This document shows positions 28,340-36,944 of a stretch of 64,000 nucleotides of DNA, piece after piece. The stretch spans positions 1 to 64,000 of the forward strand of contig NZ_BMNB01000013.1 of assembly GCF_014646235.1 (NCBI RefSeq). Direction: 5' to 3'. The notes under the pieces were generated by a model. The model was not told the origin of the DNA. It saw nothing but the letters and a program-made list of their open reading frames with translations, and did no database searches. Positions within the stretch are counted from its first letter, which is position 1. Every line of letters begins with the position of its first letter. Position numbers and translations under genes: made by a program. The stretch is from Micromonospora sonchi. GTDB taxonomy: Bacteria; Actinomycetota; Actinomycetes; Mycobacteriales; Micromonosporaceae.

Positions 28340-29653
28340 TCACAGGCCGCCCTCGACGCGCAGCACGCTCGCCACCGACCGGACGATGTCCAGGCCGTGC
28401 AGCTCGCGGACGGTCGCCGCGAGCGCCGCGTCCGGCGCCACGTGGGTCACGATCACCAGTACGGCGTCGCCGTTGCCGCCGCCCGACGGGCCCTGCCGCA
28501 CCGTGGCGATGGAGACGTCGTGCCGGGCGAACACCCCGGCCACCGCCTCCAGCACGCCCGGACGGTCGGCCACGTCGAGGCTGATGTGGTAGCGGGTGAG
28601 CGCCTCCCCCATCGGCCGGACCGGCAGGGCCGCGTACGCGGACTCGCTGGCCGCGCGGACCCCGGCGAGCCGGTTGCGGGCCACCGCCACCACGTCGCCG
28701 AGCACCGCGCTGGCGGTCGGCGCGCCACCCGCGCCCCGCCCGTAGAACATCAACTCTCCGGCGGCCTCAGCCTCGACGAAGACCGCGTTGAAGGCGTCGC
28801 CGACGCTGGCCAGCGGATGGGTCAGCGGGATCATCGCCGGGTGCACCCGAACACTGATCGTCTCCCGGCCGGCCGCGTCCGCGCCCCGGGCGGCGATGCA
28901 GAGCAGCTTGATCGTGCAGCCCATCGCCTTCGCGCTGGCCACGTCGGCGGCGGTGACCTCGGTGATGCCCTCCCGGTGCACGTCGGCCGCGCCGACCCGG
29001 GTGTGGAAGGCCAGCGAGGCGAGGATGGCCGCCTTGGCCGCCGCGTCGAAGCCCTCCACGTCGGCGGTCGGGTCGGCCTCGGCGTACCCCAACTCGGTCG
29101 CCTCCTCCAGCGCCTCGGCGAAGCCGGCACCGGTGGCGTGCATGGCGGAGAGGATGAAGTTGGTGGTGCCGTTGACGATGCCGGTGACCCGGGTCACCCG
29201 GTCCCCGTGCAGCGACTCCCGCAACGGCCGCAGCAGCGGGATCGCCCCGGCCACCGACGCTTCGTAGTAGAGGTCGCCACCACCCTCGGCCGCCGCGTCG
29301 TGCAGTGCGCCGCCGTCCTCGGCGAGCAACGCCTTGTTGGCGGTGACCACGCTCTTGCCGGCCCGCAGCGCCTCCACCAACCAGCTACGCGCCGGCTCGA
29401 GCCCGCCGACCACCTCGACCACCACGTCGACGTCGTCGCGCTTGATCAGCCCGAGCGCGTCGGTGGTGAACAGGGCCGGGTCGACCGGCAGGTCGCCGCG
29501 GTGGCGTCCGATCCGGCGTACCGCGATGCCGGCGATCTCCAGGGGGGCACCGATCCGGGCGGCGAGGTCCGCCGACTGCTCATGCAGCAGCCGGACCACC
29601 TCGGCACCGACGGTGCCGCAACCGAGCAGGGCCAAGCGCACAGGTGACTTCAT
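28340..29653 (-). CDS. hom: homoserine dehydrogenase
   Basis: This 437-residue NAD(P)-dependent enzyme reduces aspartate semialdehyde to homoserine. It shows the nucleotide-binding LLGCGTVGAEVVRLL, the catalytic core EVVGGLEPARSWLVEAL ... GIVNGTTNFIL, and a C-terminal ACT domain (about residues 350-437, ISLDVADRPGVLEAVAGVFA) that gives threonine feedback control. ATG at 29653 overlaps the lysA stop by 4 nt (ATGA). Confidence 0.97.
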   Translation of the reverse strand: MKSPVRLALLGCGTVGAEVVRLLHEQSADLAARIGAPLEIAGIAVRRIGRHRGDLPVDPALFTTDALGLIKRDDVDVVVEVVGGLEPARSWLVEALRAGKSVVTANKALLAEDGGALHDAAAEGGGDLYYEASVAGAIPLLRPLRESLHGDRVTRVTGIVNGTTNFILSAMHATGAGFAEALEEATELGYAEADPTADVEGFDAAAKAAILASLAFHTRVGAADVHREGITEVTAADVASAKAMGCTIKLLCIAARGADAAGRETISVRVHPAMIPLTHPLASVGDAFNAVFVEAEAAGELMFYGRGAGGAPTASAVLGDVVAVARNRLAGVRAASESAYAALPVRPMGEALTRYHISLDVADRPGVLEAVAGVFARHDVSIATVRQGPSGGGNGDAVLVIVTHVAPDAALAATVRELHGLDIVRSVASVLRVEGGL

Positions 29654-31062
29654 TCCACGTCCAAAGCGAGCAGGTCCTCTTCAGTCTCACGTCGAACGAT
29701 CAGCCGAGCCTGGCCGTTACGGACCGCGACCACCGGGGGTCGGGGCACATGGTTGTAGTTGCTGGCCATGCTGCGACAGTAGGCGCCCGTGCCGGGCACC
29801 GCGACAAGATCTCCGGGCTGCACGTCAGCGGGCAGAAATTCATCCTTCACCACGATGTCCCCGGATTCACAATGCTTTCCCACCACGCGGGCCAGCATCG
29901 GTTCCGCGTCGCTGGCCCGCGAGGCCAGTGTCGCGGAGTACGAGGCGTCGTAGAGCGCGGTGCGGATGTTGTCGCTCATCCCCCCGTCGACGCTGACATA
30001 GGCACGACGATCATCGGCCGGGTCGTTACCGGTGCCGATCAGCACGGACTTGACCGTGCCCACCTCGTAGAGGGTGAACACGGCCGGGCCGACGATCGCC
30101 CGGCCGGGCTCGATGGACAGGCGCGGTACGACCAGTTGCTCCGCCGCGCACTCGGCATCCACGATCTTGCGCAGCCGCTTGCCCAGCTCGTGCGGCTTCG
30201 CGGGGTCGTCCTTGGTGGTGTACGCGATGCCGAAGCCACCGCCGAGATCGAGTTCGGGCAACTCCACCCCGCGGGCGTCCCGGATCTGCGCCTGAAGGCC
30301 CAGCACCCGGCGGGCGGAGACCTCGAACGCGCTGGTGTCGAAGATCTGCGAGCCGATGTGCGAGTGCAGGCCGCGCAACTCCAGCACGTCCTCGTCGAGG
30401 ATGCGCAGCGCGGCGGCGATGGCCGCCCCGCCGGCCAGCGAGAAGCCGAACTTCTGGTCCTCGTGGGCGGTGGCGATGAACTCGTGGGTGTGCGCCTCGA
30501 CCCCGACGGTGACCCGGAGCAGCACCCGCGGACGCACGCCCCGCTCTCTGGCCAGCGCGGTGAGCCGGTCGATCTCGGCGAACGAGTCGACGATGATCCG
30601 GCCGACGTTGGCGTCCAGCGCCCGGCGCAGCTCGGCCACCGACTTGTTGTTGCCGTGGAAGCCGATCCGCTCCGGCGGTATCCCGCCAGCCAACGCCACG
30701 GTCAGCTCACCGCCGCTGCACACGTCGAGGAACATGCCCTCCTCGGCGATCATCCGGACCACCGCGCGGCAGAGGAACGCCTTGCCCGCGTAGTAGACGT
30801 CCTCGTTCGGGAACGCCGCCCGGAATTCCCGGCAACGCGAGCGCAGGTCGTCCTCGTCGAGGACGTACACCGGCGTGCCGAACTCGGCGGCGATGTCGCG
30901 TACGTCCAGGCCCGCGACGACCAGCGCGCCGGCGTCGCCGCGCCGGGTGTTGCGCGGCCACAGCTGCGGCACCAGGGCGTTGACGTCGACCGGGGTACGC
31001 AGCCAGGCCGGCCCCCGGGTGCCGATGTTGCCGTGCAGCGCACCGGCCTCGTGAGCACGCAT
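29650..31062 (-). CDS. lysA: diaminopimelate decarboxylase
   Basis: This 470-residue PLP enzyme converts meso-diaminopimelate to lysine. The PLP lysine is Lys94 in DVYYAGKAFLC. HIGSQIFDTSAF and LSIEPGRAIVGPA are typical of the fold III decarboxylases. I chose ATG at 31062, 4 nt after the argS stop; longer in-frame readings would overlap argS. Its stop is coupled to hom. Confidence 0.96.
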   Translation of the reverse strand: MRAHEAGALHGNIGTRGPAWLRTPVDVNALVPQLWPRNTRRGDAGALVVAGLDVRDIAAEFGTPVYVLDEDDLRSRCREFRAAFPNEDVYYAGKAFLCRAVVRMIAEEGMFLDVCSGGELTVALAGGIPPERIGFHGNNKSVAELRRALDANVGRIIVDSFAEIDRLTALARERGVRPRVLLRVTVGVEAHTHEFIATAHEDQKFGFSLAGGAAIAAALRILDEDVLELRGLHSHIGSQIFDTSAFEVSARRVLGLQAQIRDARGVELPELDLGGGFGIAYTTKDDPAKPHELGKRLRKIVDAECAAEQLVVPRLSIEPGRAIVGPAVFTLYEVGTVKSVLIGTGNDPADDRRAYVSVDGGMSDNIRTALYDASYSATLASRASDAEPMLARVVGKHCESGDIVVKDEFLPADVQPGDLVAVPGTGAYCRSMASNYNHVPRPPVVAVRNGQARLIVRRETEEDLLALDVE

Positions 31063-31066
31063 CCGG

Positions 31067-32731
31067 TCACATCCTCTCTGGGGCCGAGACACCGAGCAGG
31101 TGCAGGCCGTTGGCGATGACCACCCGGGTGGCGTCGTTGAGCCAGAGCCGTGCCCGGTGCAGGTCGGTGACCTCCTCGTCACCGCGGGGCAGGATCCGGC
31201 AGTTGTCGTAGAACCGGTGGTACGCCCCGGCCAGGTCCTCCAGGTAGCGGGCCACCCGGTGCGGTTCGCGCAGCTCGGCGGCGGCGGCCACCACGGCGGG
31301 GAACTCGGCGAGCGCCTTGAGCAGCTCGTTCTCCTTGTCGTGGTCGAGCAGCTCGGGGCGGAACGACGCGGCGTCGCCCCGGATCAGACCGACCTCGGCG
31401 GCGTTGCGTCCGACGCTGGCCGTCCGGGCCGCCACATACTGCACGTAGTAGACCGGATTGTCCCGGGTCGCCCGGGTCCACAGCTCGATGTCGATGTCGA
31501 TCGGTGAGTCGCTGGAGTAGCGGGCCAGCGCGTACCGGGCGGCGTCCACCCCGATCGCGTCGACCAGGTCCTCCAGGGTGATCACGGTGCCGGCGCGCTT
31601 GCTCATCCGCATCGGCGCCCCGTCCCGGACCAGGTTGACCAGCTGACCGATGAGGATCTCCAGGGTCTGCTCGGGGTCGTCGCCGAAGCATGCCGCCATC
31701 GCCTTCATCCGGCCGAGGTAGCCGTGATGATCCGCGCCGAGCATGATCACGACCCGGTCGAAGCCGCGTTCCCGCTTGTCCAGGTAGTAGGCGCAGTCGG
31801 CGGCGAAGTACGTCCACTCGCCGTTGGACTTGCGCAGCACGCGGTCCTTGTCGTCGCCGAAGTCGGTGGTGCGCAGCCAGGTGGCGCCGTCGGTCTCGAA
31901 GACCTGCCCCTGCTCGCGCAGCCGGGTCAGGGCATGGTCCAGCTCACCCCGGTCGTGCAGGTCCTTCTCGTTGAAGTAGGTGTCGAACTCCACCCCGAAG
32001 TCGCGCAGCGAGGACTTGATCTCCTCGAACATCAGCGCGACGCCCTCGCCCCGGAAGACCTCCTGGGCGGCGGCGTCGGACAGCTCCAGAACGTCCGGCC
32101 GGCGTGCGGTGACCTGGGCGGCGATCTCGGCGATGTACGCGCCGCTGTAACCGTCCTCCGGGGCCGGCTCGCCCCTGGCGGCGGCGAGCAGCGAACGGGC
32201 GAACCGATCGATCTGCGAGCCGGCGTCGTTGAAGTAGTACTCCGTGCCGACCTGCGCGCCGGTGGCCCGCAGCAGGCGGCTCAGCGCGTCGCCGACCGCC
32301 GCCCAGCGGACCCCGCCGATGTGCACCGGGCCGGTGGGGTTGGCCGAGACGAACTCCAGATTGATCTTCAGATCGGCGAGCCGGCCGCTGCGGCCGTACT
32401 CCGTGCCGGCCTCGACGATCGTCCGGGCGAGCTGACCGGCGGCGGCAGCGTCCAGCCGGATGTTCAAAAAGCCCGGCCCGGCGATCTCCACCGACTTGAT
32501 CCCCGGCGTGCTGGCGAGCTGCGCGCTCAGCGCCGCGGCCAGCTCACGGGGCGGGACGCCCACCTTCTTGCTCAGCTGAAGCGCCAGCGTGGCGGCGTAG
32601 TCGCCGTGCTCGGGATTACGGGGTCGCTCGACCGTCGTGCGCTCCGGCAGCGCGGAGCGGTCCAGCCCTCGGTCGGCGAAGACGGCGTGAGCGGCGACGA
32701 GGACGGCTTCGGCGAGTTCTGCGGGAGTCAC
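31067..32731 (-). CDS. argS: arginyl-tRNA synthetase
   Basis: This 554-residue class I synthetase charges tRNA-Arg. The HIGH-type motif is [19 protein letters not shown] and the KMSKS-type motif is [15 protein letters not shown]. The Arg-specific N-terminal domain and C-terminal DALR anticodon domain ([12 protein letters not shown]) are present. GTG at 32731 lies 6 nt after a TAACAT box, so the mRNA may be leaderless. A tRNA-Arg gene lies 2.5 kb away on the other strand. Confidence 0.97.
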   Translation of the reverse strand: MTPAELAEAVLVAAHAVFADRGLDRSALPERTTVERPRNPEHGDYAATLALQLSKKVGVPPRELAAALSAQLASTPGIKSVEIAGPGFLNIRLDAAAAGQLARTIVEAGTEYGRSGRLADLKINLEFVSANPTGPVHIGGVRWAAVGDALSRLLRATGAQVGTEYYFNDAGSQIDRFARSLLAAARGEPAPEDGYSGAYIAEIAAQVTARRPDVLELSDAAAQEVFRGEGVALMFEEIKSSLRDFGVEFDTYFNEKDLHDRGELDHALTRLREQGQVFETDGATWLRTTDFGDDKDRVLRKSNGEWTYFAADCAYYLDKRERGFDRVVIMLGADHHGYLGRMKAMAACFGDDPEQTLEILIGQLVNLVRDGAPMRMSKRAGTVITLEDLVDAIGVDAARYALARYSSDSPIDIDIELWTRATRDNPVYYVQYVAARTASVGRNAAEVGLIRGDAASFRPELLDHDKENELLKALAEFPAVVAAAAELREPHRVARYLEDLAGAYHRFYDNCRILPRGDEEVTDLHRARLWLNDATRVVIANGLHLLGVSAPERM

Positions 32732-32737
32732 CGATCC

Positions 32738-32743
32738 ATGTTA
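32738..32743 (-). promoter_or_regulatory. candidate leaderless -10 box for argS
   Basis: On the minus strand TAACAT ends 6 nt before the GTG start of argS. A TANNNT box at this distance is typical of leaderless actinobacterial transcripts, and no Shine-Dalgarno sequence precedes the GTG. On the plus strand, TAGACT at 32751-32756 may serve the divergent DUF3105 gene. Confidence 0.45.
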
Positions 32744-32832
32744 TCGGGGGTAGACTCGGTCCCCGCGGCGGCGACCCGGCATCGGGGGCCGGGCCGCCGG
32801 ACTCCTCTGACCGACCGACCTGACGAGGCACG

Positions 32833-33636
32833 ATGAGCATCAGCACCCCGGGCGGCCCGCAGCGCCGCCCGACCGTGGTCAGCACCGGCAAGAAACCGGC
32901 GGCGGGTCGGCCGGCCGCCGACGCCAAGGCCGGGTCCGGCAAGCCAGCGACTCCCCAGCGTTCCGGCGGCGGCAAGGGGCCGCGCAAGCCGATCACCCCG
33001 GTCAAGGTCAGCCAGGGCCGGCCGTGGGGACCGATCGCCCTCTTCGTCGCCGTGGGTGTGCTCGCCACAGCCATCATCGGCTACGGCGCCTGGGCGACCT
33101 TCAAGGGCAGCCAGTCCTGGCAGGACAAGGCGGCGCAGATCGAGGGCATCGTCAACTTCCGCAAGACGGACCCGGAGAGCATCAGCGACCAGGAGCACCG
33201 GGCCGGCAAGATCGAGTACAAGCAGAGCCCGCCGGTCGGCGGTCCGCACAACCCCACCTGGCAGCGCTGCCTCGGCGACGTCTACGACGCGCCGATCGCC
33301 AACGAGCACGCACTGCACAGCCTGGAGCACGGCGCGGTCTGGCTCACCTACCGCCCCGACCTGCCCGTCGCCGACGTGGAGAAGCTGGCCAGCGTGATCC
33401 GCAACAACGACTTCATGCTGATGAGCCCGTACGAGGGCCTCGACGCCCCGATCTCCGTTCAGGCGTGGGGCTACCAGCTCAAGCTCGACAACGCCGACGA
33501 CCCGCGGATCAAGGAGTTCGCCACCGTCCTGGCGCAGAACGCCTCGGTGGAGCCGGGTGTGCCCTGCTCCTCCGGCAACTACACCACCGGCACCGGCACC
33601 GAGCCGCGCGAGCTCGAGCCGTCGATGGGTGGTTGA
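32833..33636 (+). CDS. DUF3105 family membrane-anchored protein
   Basis: This 267-residue protein has a Pro/Gly/Lys-rich cytoplasmic N-terminus (about 60 residues), one membrane helix (PIALFVAVGVLATAIIGYGAW, about 65-86) and an extracytoplasmic DUF3105 domain. That domain has HNPTWQRCLGDVYDAPIANEHALHSLEHGAVWLTY, rich in His and Cys. Function unknown; the conserved His/Cys residues suggest metal binding. ATG at 32833 follows GACGAGG. It is followed directly by a DUF305 gene, a pairing that suggests a shared role in the envelope. Confidence 0.85.
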   Translation: MSISTPGGPQRRPTVVSTGKKPAAGRPAADAKAGSGKPATPQRSGGGKGPRKPITPVKVSQGRPWGPIALFVAVGVLATAIIGYGAWATFKGSQSWQDKAAQIEGIVNFRKTDPESISDQEHRAGKIEYKQSPPVGGPHNPTWQRCLGDVYDAPIANEHALHSLEHGAVWLTYRPDLPVADVEKLASVIRNNDFMLMSPYEGLDAPISVQAWGYQLKLDNADDPRIKEFATVLAQNASVEPGVPCSSGNYTTGTGTEPRELEPSMGG

Positions 33637-33637
33637 C

Positions 33638-34294
33638 GTGGCCACCGCGCTGCAGGATCCCCCGGTGGAGGAGCGGACGGGCCCGGCGGAAGCCAGCCGG
33701 AGCCCTCGGGCGCTGCGCTACCTGACGCTGGCCCTGGCGGCGCTGCTGCTGCTCGGCGTCGGCTGGACGGCCGCGACGCTGGTCGCCGGGCGCGCCCCGG
33801 GCGAAAACTCGCCCGAGGCCGGCTTCGCTCGGGACATGTCCCGCCACCACGCCCAGGCGGTCGAGATGGCCATGGTCGCGTACGCCAACGGGCAGGATCC
33901 GGCGATCCGGCAGATCGGGTACGACATGGCGCTGACCCAGCAGGGCCAGATCGGCCAGATGCAGCGCTGGTTGCAGGAGTGGAACCTGCTGCCGACGGGT
34001 TCCCGGCCGGCGATGGAGTGGATGCCCGACGGGATCACGGTGGACAACAACGGGCTGATGCCCGGAATGGCCACCCGTGAGCAGATCACCCAGCTGCACG
34101 AGGCGCAGGGCGCCGAGGTCGACCGCATCTTCATCGAGCTGATGATCAAGCACCACATCGGCGGCGTCCACATGGCCGACGGGGTGCTCAAGGCCTCCGA
34201 CCGTCCCGAGGTGGCCCGGATGGCCGAGGCGATGAAGCTGTCGCAGCAGAAGGAGATCAACGAGCTGCGCAAGCTCCAGCAGGCCAGCAGCTGA
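33638..34294 (+). CDS. DUF305 family membrane-anchored His/Met-rich protein
   Basis: This protein of about 218 residues has one N-terminal membrane segment (LTLALAALLLLGVGWTAATL) and an extracytoplasmic ferritin-like DUF305 domain. Two metal-ligand-like motifs are seen: FARDMSRHHAQAVEMAMVA and ELMIKHHIGGVHMADGV. DUF305 proteins are often linked to copper handling. GTG at 33638 lies one base after the DUF3105 stop; GTG at 33629 is equally possible and would overlap it. A strong hairpin follows. Confidence 0.85.
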   Translation: MATALQDPPVEERTGPAEASRSPRALRYLTLALAALLLLGVGWTAATLVAGRAPGENSPEAGFARDMSRHHAQAVEMAMVAYANGQDPAIRQIGYDMALTQQGQIGQMQRWLQEWNLLPTGSRPAMEWMPDGITVDNNGLMPGMATREQITQLHEAQGAEVDRIFIELMIKHHIGGVHMADGVLKASDRPEVARMAEAMKLSQQKEINELRKLQQASS

Positions 34295-34318
34295 GCCGCC
34301 CGCAACCGTACGATCCAG

Positions 34319-34349
34319 CGCCGCCCCGCTCACCACGAGCGGGGCGGCG
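34319..34349 (+). terminator. hairpin terminator after DUF305 gene
   Basis: Thirteen-base perfect arms (CGCCGCCCCGCTC at 34319-34331 and its complement at 34337-34349) have a 5-nt loop, 25 nt after the DUF305 stop. Only a weak T-run follows. Confidence 0.75.
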
Positions 34350-34394
34350 TCGCTCTGTCACCGGGACGGGGATAAGGGGCTTCCGCGCCGTGTT

Positions 34395-35153
34395 GTGACC
34401 ATAAGACCGATTTTCCCTTCTAGGGGTTGCTTAGGGAGTTCTGCACTCGTTGTCCAACACGTGGGGGTTGCACTCAGAGACGCGCAGCGCTCGGTCACCA
34501 GCTGGTGCCGGCGCCACACCATCGGCGGTGACGGGACGGTGGCAGCCGTCCGTCGCGGACAGCGGCAGGGTGAGCCGGGAACACTCAGCCGCGAGCAGGA
34601 GCTGGAACTGATCGACGCCCTCCGGGGCGTTCACCCCGACGCCTTCGGTCTGGACGAGGAACTGTGGACCCGACAGAGTCTGCACGCCCTGATCCAGCAG
34701 CAGTTCGGGCTGAGCCTGGATCTCGGGATCGTCGGGGCGTACCTGCGAGCCTGGGGGCTGGGGCCGCGGGAGCCCCGGGAGCGGGCCTGCGGCCTCTGCG
34801 TCGGCGCGGTCGAGCGCTGGGTACGCAGCGAGTATCCGGCGATCACCCGGGCCGCGCAGGAGCACCTCGCCGAGGTGTACTGGATCGGCCGGATCCGCCT
34901 GCGGGGCACCATGCCGGCGGCCGACGTGATCTCCGCCATCTCCGCGCGGGGCCGGGTGCGCTTCATGATCACCACACCGTCGGTGGATCCGCGGCTGCCC
35001 CGGGACTTCGTGCTCCGGCTCAGCGGCGCCGAGCAGCGCACCGTACACCTGATCGTGGACGGCTCCTGGGCCCGCAACGAGTGGCCGCGCCGACTTCCCC
35101 GCCGCATCGTGCCGCACCCGCTGCCCAGCTGCGGGCGGGCGCTGGCCCCCTGA
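34395..35153 (+). CDS. IS630-type transposase-like protein, catalytically degenerate
   Basis: This is a 252-residue protein. Residues 18-60 resemble the first IS630 helix-turn-helix (VALRDAQRSVTSWCRRH), and 70-125 the winged-helix second half (RQSLHALIQQQFGLSLDLGIVGAYLRAWGL). Residues 140-235 resemble the DDE domain (AEVYWIGRIRLRGTM, VISAISARGRVRFMIT, VHLIVDGSWARN). The first acidic residue, normally in a W-x-DE motif, is replaced (WIGR), while the second Asp (IVDGS) remains. I saw no terminal inverted repeats. It is probably a transposase remnant or a domesticated DNA-binding protein. GTG at 34395 is the longest start and is uncertain. Confidence 0.6.
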   Translation: MTIRPIFPSRGCLGSSALVVQHVGVALRDAQRSVTSWCRRHTIGGDGTVAAVRRGQRQGEPGTLSREQELELIDALRGVHPDAFGLDEELWTRQSLHALIQQQFGLSLDLGIVGAYLRAWGLGPREPRERACGLCVGAVERWVRSEYPAITRAAQEHLAEVYWIGRIRLRGTMPAADVISAISARGRVRFMITTPSVDPRLPRDFVLRLSGAEQRTVHLIVDGSWARNEWPRRLPRRIVPHPLPSCGRALAP

Positions 35154-35212
35154 CTCGCCGATACCGATTCGGCGATCGGCTACGGGGTTTGCTAATCTTC
35201 TCCAGTCGCTGA

Positions 35213-35287
35213 GCCCCCGTAGCTCAGGGGATAGAGCACCGCCCTCCGGAGGCGGGGGCGCAGGTTCGAATCCTGCCGGGGGCACCA
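35213..35287 (+). tRNA. tRNA-Arg (CCG anticodon)
   Basis: The acceptor stem GCCCCCG pairs with CGGGGGC, the D-arm is GCTCAGGGGATAGAGC, and the anticodon stem CCGCC/GGCGG encloses loop CTCCGGA with anticodon CCG at 35246-35248. The T-arm contains GGTTCGAATCC. CCA is encoded (35285-35287). It reads the CGG codon. Confidence 0.95.
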
Positions 35288-35308
35288 GACAGACCTCGTG
35301 CGAGTTGA

Positions 35309-35335
35309 GCCGGACGGCATTGCCGTCCGGCTTTT
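35309..35335 (+). terminator. intrinsic terminator after tRNA-Arg
   Basis: The stem GCCGGACGGC/GCCGTCCGGC with a 3-nt loop (35309-35331) is followed directly by TTTT, 22 nt downstream of the tRNA. It is the most canonical intrinsic terminator in this part of the window. Confidence 0.85.
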
Positions 35336-35465
35336 CGTTCTGGGCTGACCGGTGAAGCCGCCTACCACCGTCTCGGTGCGGAACGCCTCCCGATCCCGGT
35401 ATCCCGATCCCTTCGGAAGTTCGTCCGGCAGGGGTCTACTCGTGTTGCCAACCGAGGAGAGTCAC

Positions 35466-35681
35466 GTGCCACCGCGTTACCGCTACGAGCAGATTGCCGA
35501 CGACCTCGCCAAACGCATCGCATCCGGCGAGTTCCCACCCGGCTCCAAGCTGCCCAGCCGGCGAGAGCTGATCGAGCGTTACGAGGTGACCGAACCGGTC
35601 ATCGACCGGGCGATGCAGGTGCTGCGGATCAAGGGCATGACCGAGACCCTGCCGGGCGTCGGCGTCTTCGTCGCCGAGTAA
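35466..35681 (+). CDS. minimal GntR-family DNA-binding protein
   Basis: This 71-residue protein consists only of the GntR winged helix (YEQIADDLAKRIASGEFPPGSKLPSRREL, then EVTEPVIDRAMQVLRIKGM and the wing TLPGVGVFVAE). There is no effector domain. The start is GTG at 35466 with GAGGAGAG upstream; a longer in-frame reading from 35352 has no homology. Stand-alone GntR domains of this size are common in actinobacteria, and their targets are usually unknown. Confidence 0.85.
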   Translation: MPPRYRYEQIADDLAKRIASGEFPPGSKLPSRRELIERYEVTEPVIDRAMQVLRIKGMTETLPGVGVFVAE

Positions 35682-35717
35682 ATCGCTGCGTGCAAGATCG
35701 TCAAGTTGGCGATCGCA

Positions 35718-35723
35718 TATCAT
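35718..35723 (+). promoter_or_regulatory. candidate leaderless -10 box for PPTase gene
   Basis: TATCAT ends 8 nt before the GTG start at 35732, and no ribosome-binding site precedes that GTG, which fits a leaderless transcript. A GATCG/CGATC dyad lies just upstream (35696-35714). Confidence 0.4.
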
Positions 35724-35731
35724 CGACCACC

Positions 35732-36394
35732 GTGATCGAGCGGATCCTGCCCCCGGCCGTGGTGGTGGTTGAGTCCTTCAACGACCCCGACGGGGCGACG
35801 CTCTTTCCCGAGGAGGAGGCGTGCATCGCGAAGGCGGTGCAGAAGCGCCGACGCGAGTTCACCACCGTGCGGGATTGCGCCCGGCGGGCGCTGGGTCAGC
35901 TGGGCCTGGCGCCGGCGCCGATCCTGCCGGGCGTCCGGGGTGCCCCGGTCTGGCCGGACGGGGTGGTCGGCAGCATGACCCACTGCGACGGCTACCGTGG
36001 CGCGGCTCTCGCCCGCTCGGCGGAGATCGCCACCATCGGCGTCGACGCCGAGCCGCACGCGCCGCTGCCGGACGGCGTGCTCGGCGCGATCGCCCTGCCC
36101 GGCGAGCGGACCCGTACCGCGGCGCTGGCCGCCGACCAGCCGGCGATCTGGTGGGACCGCCTGCTGTTCAGCGCGAAGGAGTCGGTGTACAAGGCGTGGT
36201 TTCCGCTGACCGGCCGATGGCTGGGCTTCGACGAGGCGGACATCGAGCTGGCCCCGGACGGAACGTTCGTCGCTCAACTGCTGGTGCCCGGCCCGCTGCT
36301 CGGGGGAACCCCGGTGACCAGCTTCCGGGGCCGGTTCCTGGTCGACCGGGGCCTGCTGCTCACCGCTATCGCCGTGCCGGCCGTCGCCGGTTGA
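35732..36394 (+). CDS. 4'-phosphopantetheinyl transferase (Sfp/EntD type)
   Basis: This 220-residue enzyme transfers phosphopantetheine from CoA to carrier-protein serines. It shows RRALGQLGLAPAPIL, the GSMTHCDGYRGAA motif, the magnesium-binding GVDAEPHAPLP and LLFSAKESVYKAW, the conserved W/F-xxKE-x-x-x-K signature. It is a stand-alone gene with no synthase cluster nearby, so it may serve polyketide, peptide or siderophore synthases elsewhere. GTG at 35732 fits the family N-terminus. Its last 29 nt overlap the convergent DUF6220 gene. Confidence 0.92.
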   Translation: MIERILPPAVVVVESFNDPDGATLFPEEEACIAKAVQKRRREFTTVRDCARRALGQLGLAPAPILPGVRGAPVWPDGVVGSMTHCDGYRGAALARSAEIATIGVDAEPHAPLPDGVLGAIALPGERTRTAALAADQPAIWWDRLLFSAKESVYKAWFPLTGRWLGFDEADIELAPDGTFVAQLLVPGPLLGGTPVTSFRGRFLVDRGLLLTAIAVPAVAG

Positions 36395-36782
36395 ACGCGG
36401 GCGCAGGCCCGTACATCGGCACCTGCCGGACGATCGCCCACGCCACCCCCAGGACGGCCAGGCCGGTGACCGCGTGCAGACCGAAGATCAGCGGGCCGAC
36501 GGTGTCACCGGACGCCCGGGCGAGCTTCGCGATCAGGACTTCGAGAGCGGTCAGTCCGGCCACGAGGGCCGGTAGCCCGATCAGCCGCCACGGCACCCGG
36601 GCCACGGCGGCGACGAGCACCATCACCACCGGCAGGAGGAAGATCACGTACCCCAGCGCGTGGTGCGGCCGATAGGACTCCTCGGGGGGCGCGCTACCGA
36701 CCGCGCCGCTCGCGGCGAAGAAGAACTGCGCAACGACGACCAGCAGGAGCAGTGCCGCCAGTCCGGCGAAGACCTTACGCAT
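36366..36782 (-). CDS. DUF6220-like small membrane protein
   Basis: This 138-residue protein has four predicted helices: FAGLAALLLLVVVAQFFFAA, ALGYVIFLLPVVMVLVAAVA, LIGLPALVAGLTALEVLIA and HAVTGLAVLGVAWAIVRQV. Two conserved-looking His residues (YRPHHALGY, FGLHAVTG) lie near the membrane faces. I assign DUF6220 from this pattern. ATG at 36782. It is divergent from the ECF sigma gene and may be a target or partner. It overlaps the PPTase gene tail to tail. Confidence 0.75.
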   Translation of the reverse strand: MRKVFAGLAALLLLVVVAQFFFAASGAVGSAPPEESYRPHHALGYVIFLLPVVMVLVAAVARVPWRLIGLPALVAGLTALEVLIAKLARASGDTVGPLIFGLHAVTGLAVLGVAWAIVRQVPMYGPAPAFNRRRPARR

Positions 36783-36874
36783 CAGAGGACCTCTTAAGGT
36801 TGTCCGGCTCAGTGGTGGTTGGTGGCCGGTCAAAGCTCCGACGATCCCGTCGCCGAGAATGTGAGGTCTCTTCG

Positions 36875-36916
36875 TCCTCATCGGTTCGTCGCGGTCCCCC
36901 GTCGAACCGATGAGGA
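36875..36916 (+). promoter_or_regulatory. 14-bp inverted repeat upstream of ECF sigma gene
   Basis: TCCTCATCGGTTCG (36875-36888) and its perfect complement CGAACCGATGAGGA (36903-36916) enclose a 14-nt spacer, ending 28 nt before the sigma-factor start. It could be an operator for a dimeric regulator in the divergent region or a hairpin in the 5' leader. Confidence 0.7.
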
Positions 36917-36944
36917 GAGTCGCGATCGAGGGAGAGCCGGCGAC

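Noticed and set aside
32732..32832. Riboswitch or T-box in front of argS or the lysine/threonine genes
   Set aside because: The argS upstream region is too short and the start looks leaderless; gaps before lysA, hom and thrC are 4-135 nt with no aptamer-like pairing seen.
35213..35287. tRNA-Arg as an integration site for a mobile element
   Set aside because: No integrase and no duplicated tRNA 3' end were found downstream in the window.
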